A DNA stretch of 27,272 nt from Nitrososphaeraceae archaeon (GTDB taxonomy: Archaea > Thermoproteota > Nitrososphaeria > Nitrososphaerales > Nitrososphaeraceae): NCBI GenBank assembly GCA_025922735.1, contig JAICHI010000001.1, positions 1-27,272 of the forward strand. The letters are read 5' to 3'. Positions 1-8,506 of this stretch are shown one piece after another (positions within the stretch are counted from its first letter, which is position 1; the number at the start of each line of letters is the position of its first letter). Below the pieces are notes generated by a model, which did not search any database, was not told the origin of the DNA, and saw only the letters and a list, made by a program, of their open reading frames with translations. The position numbers were made by a program, and so were the translations under genes.

Positions 1-516
1 AGGCGCAACAGGCTGAATTCTCAGGAGATTTCAAAAAGGAGCAAAAGCATACAAGAATTTGTAATAAGCAGCAAAGAGTTCCAGCGGGCCAAGGTTATTG
101 GAATATACTTTGCATTTGGTTCTGAGGTAACTACAGAATTGATAATCGAGCGTGCAAAAATACTGGGTAAAAAGATCGCGCTGCCAAGAGTCGAAGAACA
201 CAAGATCACATTTTATGAACTGTCATCGACAAGATCCTTAATTAGGGGCAGATTCGGTATTATGGAACCTCCGCCATATGGGTGGATAAGCGAGATCCAT
301 ATGCTTGTTGCGCCTGGCATTGCTTTTGACAAGAAGGGCAACCGCCTTGGATATGGTAAGGGATTCTATGACAAGTTCCTGTCGGATAAGCGAATGTTTT
401 CTATCGGGCTTGCGTACGGGTTTCAAATGCTTGAGAATCTACCACATGATGCGCATGACAAAAGACTGGACGCAATCGCTAGCGAAGATGGCCTCCATTA
501 CACTAGCGGCCTATAG
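1..516 (+). CDS. 5-formyltetrahydrofolate cyclo-ligase, 5'-truncated by the window edge
   Basis: The frame is open from the first base, so the gene begins outside the window; about 171 codons are visible. The enzyme (MTHFS, 5-FCL) converts 5-formyl-THF to 5,10-methenyl-THF using ATP. What shows it: an N-terminal stretch with 'SKSIQEFVISSKEFQRAK' and 'YFAFGSEVTTE', 'KKIALPRVE' about residues 57-65, 'LVAPGIAFD' and the glycine-rich ATP/folate loop 'RLGYGKGFYDKFL' near the middle, all in family order. The C-terminus is complete. It converges on purD, overlapping its end by 14 bases, which fits a shared one-carbon/purine context. Identification is confident; the true start cannot be seen. Confidence 0.9.
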   Translation, partial: RRNRLNSQEISKRSKSIQEFVISSKEFQRAKVIGIYFAFGSEVTTELIIERAKILGKKIALPRVEEHKITFYELSSTRSLIRGRFGIMEPPPYGWISEIHMLVAPGIAFDKKGNRLGYGKGFYDKFLSDKRMFSIGLAYGFQMLENLPHDAHDKRLDAIASEDGLHYTSGL

Positions 517-1789
517 CCCTTCTTGCAATATCTGTCCTGTAATGCTGGTCGTTTTCTCCCCATCGTATTTTCCCGACAGCGGAGTAGACATTGTCTATCG
601 CCTTCCTTGCATCCTCTCCAAGTGCAGTTACCCCTAATACACGTCCGCCATTAGTCACAATCCTGCCCTGAGAGTCCCTTGCCGTCCCAGCATGGAAAAC
701 CATAACATGTTGCCCAAATTCAGAGTTAAGACCCTCTATAACTTTGCCCTTTTCATAGCTGCCTGGATACCCCCTTGAGGCCATTATCACACATACGGCG
801 GTCTGATTCTTCCATTCGATCTTGGGCATTGACTCGAGTCGCCCATCCACTGCGGCATCGAAGTACTCATAGAGGTCGGACTTCATCCTCATTATTATGG
901 GCTGGCACTCTGGATCGCCCATCCTTACGTTGAATTCAAGCACGTAGGGTTTTTTTGTGTTTTCGTCAACCATTATGCCGGCATAGAGGAAGCCCTTGAA
1001 TGGAGTGCCGCGGTTACTTAGTGCATTCATAGCTGGCTGCATCACATCTTTTACTATCTTTTCATGAAGGTCGCTGTCAATCACTGGCGGAGGAGAATAG
1101 GCTCCCATGCCACCCGTGTTGGGGCCTTTGTCATCATCAAATATCCGCTTGTGATCTTGGCTTGGAGCAAGAGGCATTATTGTTTTGCCATCGCACAGAG
1201 CAATGAACGATGCTTCTTCGCCAGAAAGCCGCTCTTCAATGACTACTTTAGTGCCTGCAGCGCCAAACTCCTTTTTGGTCATCATGCTCTCAATCACTGC
1301 AATAGCTTGGTCGGCGCCGTCACACACTACTACACCTTTGCCTGCTGCAAGGCCGTCGGCCTTGATTACTAGCGGTCTGCTCTGCCTGACGACATAGTCC
1401 TTGGCCTTTTGTGGATCAGAGAATATTGCAAATTCAGGAGTCCGAATACCCGTATCATGCATGAACTCTTTGGCAAAAGCCTTGCTGGTTTCAAGCTTGG
1501 CTGGCTCTTTCCTGGGCCCGAAAATACGCAGACCTTCTTTTTCAAAGGCATCAACAATTCCAAGCGAGAGAGGCTCTTCAGGACCCACAACAGTCAGCAG
1601 GTTGTTTTGGTGCTTTGCAAATGACACCAATTTGTCGATGTCATTGTGCTTGATATCGATATTTTCAGATGTACCTCCATTGCCGGGAGCAAAATAGATC
1701 TTGCTTACGTGCTTGCTCTGTGCAATCTTCCAACCAAGAGCATGCTCCCTGCTCCCAAAGCCAACAATAAGAACGTTGTCAGATGCCAC
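503..1789 (-). CDS. purD: phosphoribosylamine--glycine ligase (PurD, GAR synthetase)
   Basis: Catalyses the second step of purine synthesis, joining phosphoribosylamine and glycine with ATP hydrolysis. The N-terminal domain opens with 'NVLIVGFGSREHALGWKIA'; the ATP-grasp region has 'LVIKADGLAAGKGVVV' and the metal-binding 'EFNVRMGDPECQ'; the C-terminal domain ends the protein. The longest ORF reaches 1867 but adds about 26 unrelated residues. I place the start at the GTG at 1789 because it gives about 428 aa, the usual family length, and because an AT-rich element at 1812-1821 (minus strand) is centred 27 bases upstream, as for a leaderless archaeal transcript. Converges on the cyclo-ligase gene and is divergent from the KGG-repeat gene. 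Confidence 0.95.
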   Translation of the reverse strand: MASDNVLIVGFGSREHALGWKIAQSKHVSKIYFAPGNGGTSENIDIKHNDIDKLVSFAKHQNNLLTVVGPEEPLSLGIVDAFEKEGLRIFGPRKEPAKLETSKAFAKEFMHDTGIRTPEFAIFSDPQKAKDYVVRQSRPLVIKADGLAAGKGVVVCDGADQAIAVIESMMTKKEFGAAGTKVVIEERLSGEEASFIALCDGKTIMPLAPSQDHKRIFDDDKGPNTGGMGAYSPPPVIDSDLHEKIVKDVMQPAMNALSNRGTPFKGFLYAGIMVDENTKKPYVLEFNVRMGDPECQPIIMRMKSDLYEYFDAAVDGRLESMPKIEWKNQTAVCVIMASRGYPGSYEKGKVIEGLNSEFGQHVMVFHAGTARDSQGRIVTNGGRVLGVTALGEDARKAIDNVYSAVGKIRWGENDQHYRTDIARRAIGR

Positions 1790-1885
1790 AAAGATGGCAA
1801 AAAACAGTCGGCTAATAAATTGTATGATTATGATTCTCCTACTTTTTTCGTTTCCCCTTTTAAGCAATATGCGTGTCTATTGTGC
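1790..1885. promoter_or_regulatory. divergent promoter region, purD / KGG-repeat gene
   Basis: A 96-base spacer between two divergent starts. On the minus strand AATTTATTAG (1812-1821) lies 27 bases from the purD GTG. On the plus strand TTTTAAG (1858-1864) lies about 25 bases from the ATG at 1886. Both are TATA-like; the assignment rests on spacing only. Confidence 0.5.
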
Positions 1886-2410
1886 ATGAGCTCAGAGCAG
1901 GCTGCATCTGATAGAGGGCGCGCTAGACGAGGCCTTGCGTCTGCCAATGAAGAGACGAGGCAACGAGTAGCACGGAAAGGAGGCATTGCGCCGCACCAGA
2001 AGAGGGGTCTGGCCGCGGCAAATTCGGACACAAGATTAAGGGTCGCCAAGGCAGGTGGAGAAGCGCGGGCAAATGATAGAGAAGGCCTCAGTGAGGCAGG
2101 AAGGCGGGGCGGCGAAGTCGTTAAGGAGCGCTATGGCGCAGAATTTTATCGGGAAATAGGAGAAAAGGGCGGCGGAGCTGTTAAGGAGCGCTATGGCGCA
2201 GAATTTTACAGTGAGATTGGCAAGCGGGGCGGTGAGACTGTCAAGCAGGAGCGCGGAGCAGAGTACTACAGCACTATTGGAAGAAAGGGTGGCGAAGCAA
2301 GGACAACATTAGAAAAGGCTGAAGGGCACCAGAATCAACAACAACAACAGCAGCCATCTGATACTACACAGCCAACGACTACCAATACTCAGGTATCAAC
2401 TACGGCCTAG
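1886..2410 (+). CDS. KGG-repeat (stress-induced, Con-10-like) protein with Q/T-rich tail
   Basis: About 174 aa, made of imperfect ~20-residue repeats carrying K/R-x-GG pairs: 'RKGGIA', 'KAGGEA', 'RRGGEV', 'EKGGGA', 'KRGGET', 'RKGGEA'. These are typical of the KGG / general-stress family (GsiB, Con-10), hydrophilic proteins linked to desiccation or stress in bacteria and fungi; the molecular role is unknown. Repeats 'VKERYGAEFY(R/S)EIG' alternate with the GG pairs. The last ~30 residues switch to a Gln run and then Thr/Ser/Gln, encoded by a CAA/CAG tract near 2336-2355. The ATG at 1886 is chosen over an upstream extension because a TATA-like element lies ~25 bases before it and the extension lies antisense to purD. 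No membrane segment or signal peptide. Confidence 0.8.
   Translation: MSSEQAASDRGRARRGLASANEETRQRVARKGGIAPHQKRGLAAANSDTRLRVAKAGGEARANDREGLSEAGRRGGEVVKERYGAEFYREIGEKGGGAVKERYGAEFYSEIGKRGGETVKQERGAEYYSTIGRKGGEARTTLEKAEGHQNQQQQQQPSDTTQPTTTNTQVSTTA
2101..2280 (+). repeat. three 60-bp in-frame tandem units inside the KGG gene
   Basis: Units at 2101-2160, 2161-2220 and 2221-2280 each encode one 20-residue module. The first two share an exact 29-base identity (2120-2148 and 2180-2208); the third has diverged. This points to fairly recent duplication of one module. Confidence 0.85.
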
Positions 2411-2695
2411 GACGCTTATGTTATCATCTGCAACTGCCTGTAATAGTTGAGTGTAATCACTGTCATCAAACTCAATAGCTGTGAATCCTCTTTGTTGTAT
2501 AGTTTTTCTGACGCTCTTTAGATGGTAGCAATCCTGTCCACCTGACAGAGTAGTAAAATAAAAGTCCTTGCAGGAGCAAAAGCCAAGTTCTGGATCTGTC
2601 CAGTATTCATTGTCTCTACCTATGACAACCCATAACTTTTTGCCGCTTGGCAGAAACAACATCTGCTTGACACTACCCTGCCTTACTGTATAGTC
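2396..2695 (-). CDS. small SWIM zinc-finger protein
   Basis: A short protein with 'FLPSGKKLWVVIGRDNEYW' followed by 'CSCKDFYF' and, after a short loop, 'CYHLKSV'. This is the CxC...CxH signature of SWIM domains, which bind zinc and are found in DNA-interacting or protein-interacting contexts; archaeal Sws1-like proteins linked to RecA paralogues carry the same motif. The substrate cannot be read from the sequence. The start is uncertain. ATG 2695 (100 codons) has an AT-rich element at 2717-2726 centred 27 bases upstream. The same frame also offers ATG 2767 and GTG 2773, which would overlap the divergent phosphoesterase and add 24-26 residues, including a helix-like stretch 'DQANKLVVQSR'. The 3' end overlaps the KGG gene by 15 bases. 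Confidence 0.75.
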   Translation of the reverse strand, partial: DYTVRQGSVKQMLFLPSGKKLWVVIGRDNEYWTDPELGFCSCKDFYFTTLSGGQDCYHLKSVRKTIQQRGFTAIEFDDSDYTQLLQAVADDNISVLGRS

Positions 2696-2746
2696 CATTC
2701 TCGACTGCACGACTAACTTATTTGCCTGATCGGCAGTATAAAAAGT

Positions 2747-3496
2747 GTGAAGATACGGCCTATTCATCCCCACGCTGCAATATTGCTAGAAGATGCAGGC
2801 AGAAAATACATTACAGTATCTGACTTGCACATCGGGCTTGAAGCAGACCTGTTGGCAAAGGGGATAACAGTCAGCCCAGGCCTTGTTTCTGATATGATTG
2901 CTGAGCTATTGGATCTTGTCCAGTCAGAGCATGCAGATGGCATTATACTGCTAGGCGACATCAAGCACACGGTTGGTGCAATAAGCAGACAAGAGTGGAA
3001 TACTGTGCCGGTGTTCTTGAAGCAGCTGTCAGCCAAGGCGGATGTCTACCTTGTGCCAGGCAATCACGATGGCAACATTGGACACCTAGTTCCAATGAAT
3101 GTAAACATGATAACCAGCAAGGGGATGACACTTGACGATACGCTTTTGGTGCACGGCCATAGTATGCCTTCTGATGTTAGAGGACGTGTCAAGCGAATAG
3201 TGATGGGACATATACATCCTGCATTTTTGAAAAAAGGGAGTGTGTTAAACGGAGAGCGGGTATGGCTATATATTCAGGCAAGAAAGGAAGATATTTTTGC
3301 GGAGAAGGGAATACTTGACATTGTAGTGGTACCAACCTTTAATCCATATCTTTATACCACTGGCGAAAAGTTATATCATAAGTCCATTTCACCCATACTC
3401 ACAAGAGTGATGCAACATGGCGTGAAGAAATGCATCGTTGTAACGCTTGATGGCTCGATTATAGGCGATGCAGCACTCCTTCCACACATTTTATAA
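2747..3496 (+). CDS. ICC-like metallophosphoesterase (COG1407 type)
   Basis: A 249-aa calcineurin-like phosphoesterase. Metal-binding motifs appear in the family order: 'SDLHIGLE' (Asp26, His28), 'LLGDIKH', 'PGNHDGNI', 'VHGHSMP' and 'MGHIHPAF'. These build a two-metal site that hydrolyses phosphodiesters or monoesters; the substrate is unknown. In many archaea and bacteria this family sits beside an Lhr-type helicase; here the neighbour is a divergent SWIM protein instead. The start is GTG 2747, which keeps the usual ~20 residues before the DLH motif and lies about 25 bases after an AT-rich element at 2717-2726 that could serve both divergent genes. Soluble, no signal peptide. Confidence 0.85.
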   Translation: MKIRPIHPHAAILLEDAGRKYITVSDLHIGLEADLLAKGITVSPGLVSDMIAELLDLVQSEHADGIILLGDIKHTVGAISRQEWNTVPVFLKQLSAKADVYLVPGNHDGNIGHLVPMNVNMITSKGMTLDDTLLVHGHSMPSDVRGRVKRIVMGHIHPAFLKKGSVLNGERVWLYIQARKEDIFAEKGILDIVVVPTFNPYLYTTGEKLYHKSISPILTRVMQHGVKKCIVVTLDGSIIGDAALLPHIL

Positions 3497-3879
3497 ATAT
3501 GTATACGGTATTTTCACCGCAACAGGTCGGGGGTTATTATAGTCACAGCTATTCCTGCCTTCTACAATGCAATCTTCCATTTTGTCTATGGTATCTTGCT
3601 TGGAGCTTGGCAAAATCATCATCATCTTTATAATGTCTTTAAGCAACAGCATGTATCTCTCAGATACTAATCTGATGAGCACGACAAGATTTTTGACCAA
3701 AGCTCTTTAATTGATTTCTTCAATTATGCGCTTGACAAAGGTTATTCCTCTTATGTCCCACAGTGGAAATGCACCCTCAAATGAAAGAAACTAAGTCCAT
3801 GGCATAATGGTCATGTTAACTAGAATCAACCAAAGGATATAACCTATCAGTCATGATCGAAACTCTTTAGGCTTTCTGG
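3497..3879. other. spacer with no confident gene
   Basis: 383 bases between two convergent genes. A 69-codon minus-strand ORF (3491-3700, TTG start) with a hydrophobic, Met-rich N-terminal half is open here, but it has no recognisable motif and no well-placed TATA element. I do not call it a gene. Confidence 0.4.
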
Positions 3880-6800
3880 TTATTCCAGCCTGATGTAGCT
3901 TTTAAGTGGCATTATGGTGGGGGTGTTATCACGCAGCCACTGGAGTGTCTTGATAAATGAGCTTGCTGCTTCAAATGTCGTTAAAACAGGTATGCCCATT
4001 TCAACTGCTTTTCTTCTTATCTGGTACTCGTCATAGAGCATGCCCACATACTTTTCAATCGTAGACGTGGCTGGAATATTTATGATAAAGTTGATCTTGC
4101 GTTCGTACAATAGGTCAGCGATATTGGGCTTGCGATCTGGCTCGCTTATCTTGTAGACTAGCTGTATGTCATTAAAGTTATTATTCTCTAAAAATTCTGC
4201 TGTATGCTCCGTAGCCATAATTTGGAAATTCATGGACTTAATGAGCGATATTATAGGCAGCAGTTTCTCTTTGTTCTTTTGTCCACCCACGGTTATTAGT
4301 GCCGATCCTGACAGTGGCAGAGAATAGCCGGCCGCCATGTATGCTTTGGACAATGCATCATAGAAACTATTGCCAAAGCATGCAACTTCGCCAGTTGACT
4401 GCATCTCTACTCCAAGAACCACATCTGAACCTTCAAGTTGCATGAACGAGAACTGAGGCACTTTGATTCCAAAGCCCGTCGTCTTGAGCCACAGGTCCCT
4501 AGCAGTAGACGGAAGCCGCTTGCCAATCATCGCCTTTGCCGCAAGGTTGATGATATTATAGCCTACAAACTTGGATACAAAAGGCATCGAGCGCGATGCC
4601 CTAACATTTGCCTCTATCACCAGCACTTCTTCATCCTTAATCAGATATTGGATGTTAAAGGGGCCTTTGACATTAAGCGCCTTGCCTATCCTGACGCTGT
4701 AGTCTGTGATGGTGTCGATTGTCTTCCTATCGAGCCGCCAAGGAGGTATACTCATTATTGCATCGCCAGAGTGGACACCCGCATTGTCGACGTGTTCAAT
4801 AATAGAGCCAATGATAACTTCATTGCTGTCTGACACTGCATCTACTTCGACCTCTGCAGCATCCTGGAGAAACTTGCTAATGACAACTGGATGATCTGGA
4901 CTGATGTTTGTTGCATCTGTCAAAAAGCCCTCTAGTTGCTGCTCGCCCCATACTACCTTCATTGCCGCACCTGAAAGTACATAGGACGGCCTGACAAGCA
5001 CAGGATAACCGACAGTGTCTGCAAATTCCTTAGCTTCAGCAAGTGAGGTGAATTTTCTCCACGCTGGTTGCTTTATCTTAAGTAAATCGAGCAACTGTCC
5101 GAACTTGGCCCTGTCTTCTGCCCTATCAACATTTTCGCTGCTCGTGCCGACGATTTTGATACCGCATTTTGCCAACTTGGGTGTTAGGTTGTTTGCCGTC
5201 TGACCACCTACACATGTGACCACTCCCGTTGGCCTTTCCTTCTCACAGATGTCCAGCACACGCTCTAGCGTCAACTCTTCAAAGTAGAGCCTGTCGCAGA
5301 TATCATAATCCGTTGAAACTGTTTCTGGGTTGCAATTAATGACTGAAATTTCCTTGACCCCATTTTCCTTGAGGCCCCACACTGTGTTGACAGTTCCCCA
5401 GTCAAATTCGACGCTGCTTCCAATCCTGTAGGGGCCAGCGCCGAGCACTATCATCCTGTTCTTGTTGCTGTCCTTCACTTTGACGTCGTCGGTCTCGCCT
5501 CCGTACGACAAATAGAGATAGTTGGTCTTGGCTGGCCATTCTGCAGCCAGCGTGTCTATCTGCTTTACGGCTGGTCTGATGTTAAATTGCTTCCGCAGGC
5601 TACGAACCTGCATCTCCTCAAGATTGAGGCAGCGCGCCAGCTGCTTGTCTGAAAATCCCATCTTTTTCGCCTTCCTTATCAGCTGCTCGTCAAAGCTGTT
5701 GGATTTATGCAGGATGTTATCTTCCATATCGACTATGTTCTTTATTTTGAGCAAAAACCATGGGTCGATTCCTGACAGTTGATTGATGCGTGCAATCGTC
5801 AAGCCAGCCTTTATGGACTCAACGACTGCAAATATTATCTCGTCAGTTGGATGAATGAGCGCCAGCTCGATTCTTTCAATGTCTTCCGCCGTAGGCTGAG
5901 GCAACAAATTTGCATTTGAGACAAGGCCGTCTTTGCCAATGTCGCACATCCTAACTGCCTTTTGCACCACTTCTTCAAAGGTTCTGCCAATAGCCATCAC
6001 TTCACCCACCGACTTCATTGTGCTGCCAAGCTTGCGCTTAACAAGCTCAAACTTTGAGAAGTCCCACCGCGGCATTTTGAGCACAACGTAATCAAGCGAT
6101 GGTTCAAAGCATGCAGTCGTGACTTTTGTGATCTTGTTGATGAGTTCAGGCATTGAATACCCAAGGGCGATTTTGGCCGCCATGTACGCAAGAGGGTAGC
6201 CGGTTGCCTTGCTTGCAAGGGCCGACGAACGAGACAGTCTTGCATTTATTTCGATAGCGGCAAACTGTTCTGATGTTGGATCAAGGGCAAACTGGATGTT
6301 ACACTCACCAACAATGTTACAGTAGCTGGTCGCCCTAATGGCAGCTGAGCGCAGCATATGATATTCATAGTTGTTGAGCGTCTGGGATGGTGCGATGACG
6401 ATGTTATCGCCGGTGTGGACACGCATTGCAAGAATATTTTCCATGTTACATACGATAACACTGTTGCCCTTGTAATCGCGCATAACCTCGTACTCAATTT
6501 GCTTCCAGTGCCCGACATAACGCTCTATCAAAACTTGATGAACCATGCTGAGATTAAGACCTCGCTGCACAATTTCCTGCAGTTCGTATTCATTGTGTGC
6601 GACACCACCACCTCTGCCACCCAACGTGTACGCTACTCTGATAATGACCGGGTAGCCAATGTCTTTGGCTGCCATGGACGCTTCCTGTAGCGAATTGACT
6701 GCAAAACTCTGCAACACTGGCACGTCGCTCTTTATCATGGCTTCCTTGAACTGCTGTCTGTCTTCGGTGATGTTGATGCCTTTGATGGAGGTGCCAAGAA

Positions 6801-7172
6801 CCTTTACGTCATATTTTTGGAGGATGCCCTGCTCATGCAGTGAGACACCGCAGTTGAGGGCTGTCTGGCCACCAAAGCCCAACATTATAGAATCGGGCCG
6901 CTCTGCCTCGATAACCCTCTCCACGTAGCTCGTATTTATTGGAATAGGGTACACCTTGTCTGCAAAGCGCGTGTCAGTCTGGATAGTCGCAATGTTAGGA
7001 TTTATTAGAATGCTCTTGATTTCCTCCTCGGCTAGTGCCTTAAGGCATTGGGAACCGGAGTAGTCGAATTTGCGGCCAGTTCTTATTGTTGCTGGCTTTC
7101 GCCTGCCTCTCCAATCTTGATTGCCCCGCTTCCGAGGACAAGGACTTTCTTTATCGTTTCATTTCTTGGCGA
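3880..7172 (-). CDS. carB: carbamoyl-phosphate synthase large subunit, 5' end interrupted
   Basis: CarB makes carbamoyl phosphate from bicarbonate, ATP and ammonia channelled from CarA, feeding arginine and pyrimidine synthesis. An uninterrupted frame of more than 1000 codons ends at 3880. It holds two ATP-grasp halves ('LGFGGQTALNCG', 'YTLGGRGGGVAHN', 'EINARLSRSSALASKATGYP'; then 'VLGAGPYRIGSSVEFDW', 'VGGQTANNLTPKL', 'EANVRASRSMPFVSKF') and a C-terminal MGS-like allosteric domain. The extreme N-terminus 'KKVLVLGSGAIKIGEAGE' is encoded at about 7151-7098 in a different frame. It is separated from 'FDYSGSQCLKALAEE' (from 7068) by 29 extra bases with a stop codon. No ATG, GTG or TTG is in frame at the expected start. 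The end given (7172) is the codon where an ATG would be expected from family alignment (see findings). Without the break the protein would be about 1070 aa, the normal size. Downstream of and overlapping carA. Confidence 0.85.
7069..7097 (-). other. 29-nt insertion in carB; candidate bulge-helix-bulge intron
   Basis: The insertion sits between codons for Glu and Phe of the conserved GEAGE/FDYSG block and contains an in-frame TAA. As RNA, GCCAG and CUGGC inside it form a 5-bp stem with a 12-nt loop. The preceding exon GGCG pairs with CGCA at the insertion's 3' part (three Watson-Crick pairs plus a G-A mismatch). This leaves a 3-nt AAA bulge on the 5' side and a 3-nt AAU bulge on the 3' side. 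Cutting after the second base of each bulge removes exactly 29 nt and restores the CarB frame. The outer exon-exon helix is imperfect (GGAG/CUCC plus scattered pairs). No transcript evidence is available here. Confidence 0.5.
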
Positions 7173-8442
7173 TCTTTCTCCCCCCTTTTTTTCTATTTAC
7201 TACAAATTTTTTCAACGGCTTAGTTGTCTTTTTCACAGATTGCAGCTCTGCAGCTTCTGCTGTTGCATTTGTTTCGTCCCTCATAGCATTGGAAATAATT
7301 TCTCTAAACCTGTCGAAGACAAACATACAATCATAGGGACCCGGAGACGCTTCGGGATGAAACTGGACAGCAATTATCGGTTTGCTCTTGTGCTCAAACC
7401 CTTCAACTGTATTATCATCGGCATTTGAGAACCAAACCTTAAAGCCTGTCTTGGCAAGGCTCTTTGGGTCGATCCCATAGCCGTGGTTCTGGCTAGTCAC
7501 GTATACCTGGTTGTTGCGCATATTCACGCACGGCTTATTCTGACCCCTGTGGCCGAATCTCAACTTATAAGTGTTGGCGCCACCTGCAAGGGCAAGGATC
7601 TGGTTGCCAAGACAGATGCCAAGAGTCGGAGTAGATGTGTCGATCAGCTTTGAAGCAGTCTTGATTGTGCTAGTGCAGACCTTGGGGTCGCCCGGTCCAT
7701 TGCTTATCACCACTCCCTTTGGGTTATACGACATTGTTTGCTCATACGTTACATGCCAAGGCAGCCTGACAACCCTATATCCCGTGCGCATGATGTTGCG
7801 TATGATGCTATATTTCACGCCGGTGTCAAGCACCACTACGCAGTCCTTGCTCTTGTCGCCATACTCTTGAGCCCCATTTGTCGAGACCTCTGGCATAAAG
7901 TTCAATCCCTCATACCTAGCACTAGCAAGCATCTTCTTCAAGAGGGATTCATTAATGGCATTTTCAGACACAATAATTACGCCCATCATTACTCCATGCA
8001 CTCTTAACTTTTTCGTCAGCTCTCTCGTGTCGATATTATAGATCCCCGGCACCTTTTCCTCGTAAAGCCATTGATCGAGTGTCTTTGTGCAGCTCCAGTG
8101 GCTTGCAATGTCAGACAGATCGTGAATAATCAGTCCTTTGACCTGAATCCTATCTGACTCAAAGAACTTGGGCAGACCGTACTCGTCCTTTATGTCATAG
8201 CTTGGGACGCCATAGTTACCCACAAGTGGATAGGTAAGGCACAATATCTGACCCCTGTAAGAAGGGTCAGTCAGGGTTTCTGTATAGCCGACCATGCCAG
8301 TGTTGAACACTACTTCGCCAGCAATTCCTGATGGATAGCCAAAGCCGATGCCATCAAAAATAGTACCATCTTCTAGCATAAGCTTGGCAGCATATCCTGT
8401 GTATGTCTGTTTAAGTGTAGGAATTTTTTGAACCCTTACCAA
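7159..8442 (-). CDS. carA: carbamoyl-phosphate synthase small subunit (glutaminase)
   Basis: Provides ammonia from glutamine to CarB. The N-terminal CarA domain has 'GEVVFNTGMVGYTETLTDPSY' split around residues 42-62. The C-terminal class I amidotransferase domain has the nucleophile in 'LGICLGNQILALAGG' (Cys277) and the catalytic His362/Glu364 in 'QFHPEASPGP'. The last ~40 residues are a Lys/Arg-rich tail beyond the usual end. The start TTG 8442 follows an AT-rich stretch (8457-8481); an internal ATG at 8379 (Met22) would give the more usual N-terminus 'MLEDGTIFDG' and cannot be excluded. The tail ends at a TGA (7159-7161) over a run of A7G6, so a homopolymer change would alter the tail. It is the first gene of the carAB pair. 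Confidence 0.93.
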   Translation of the reverse strand: MVRVQKIPTLKQTYTGYAAKLMLEDGTIFDGIGFGYPSGIAGEVVFNTGMVGYTETLTDPSYRGQILCLTYPLVGNYGVPSYDIKDEYGLPKFFESDRIQVKGLIIHDLSDIASHWSCTKTLDQWLYEEKVPGIYNIDTRELTKKLRVHGVMMGVIIVSENAINESLLKKMLASARYEGLNFMPEVSTNGAQEYGDKSKDCVVVLDTGVKYSIIRNIMRTGYRVVRLPWHVTYEQTMSYNPKGVVISNGPGDPKVCTSTIKTASKLIDTSTPTLGICLGNQILALAGGANTYKLRFGHRGQNKPCVNMRNNQVYVTSQNHGYGIDPKSLAKTGFKVWFSNADDNTVEGFEHKSKPIIAVQFHPEASPGPYDCMFVFDRFREIISNAMRDETNATAEAAELQSVKKTTKPLKKFVVNRKKGGRKIAKK

Positions 8443-8456
8443 CTGGCAAGATTAGC

Positions 8457-8481
8457 AAATTTAAATTTTGCTTTACATAAG
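8457..8481. promoter_or_regulatory. AT-rich shared promoter region, carA / zinc-finger membrane gene
   Basis: The stretch AAATTTAAATTTT (8457-8469) and the adjacent CTTTACATAAG (8471-8481) lie in the 64-base divergent spacer. CTTATGTAAAG on the minus strand is centred about 34 bases from the carA TTG; on the plus strand the same element is about 31 bases from ATG 8507. Inferred from composition and spacing. Confidence 0.45.
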
Positions 8482-8506
8482 ATAGAGTAATATTGTTGGG
8501 AAGCTC

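Noticed and set aside
2336..2355. CAA/CAG tract as a regulatory microsatellite
   Set aside because: It is in frame and encodes the Gln run of the KGG protein; a similar CAA run encodes Gln in the gene at 8507.
2747..2767. Overlap of the divergent SWIM and phosphoesterase 5' ends
   Set aside because: It depends on an upstream ATG for the SWIM gene; ATG 2695 has a better-placed promoter element and removes the overlap.
3491..3700. 69-codon minus-strand ORF between the phosphoesterase and carB
   Set aside because: Composition is odd (Met/Leu/Ile-rich), there is no motif, and the nearest AT element is too close to the start.
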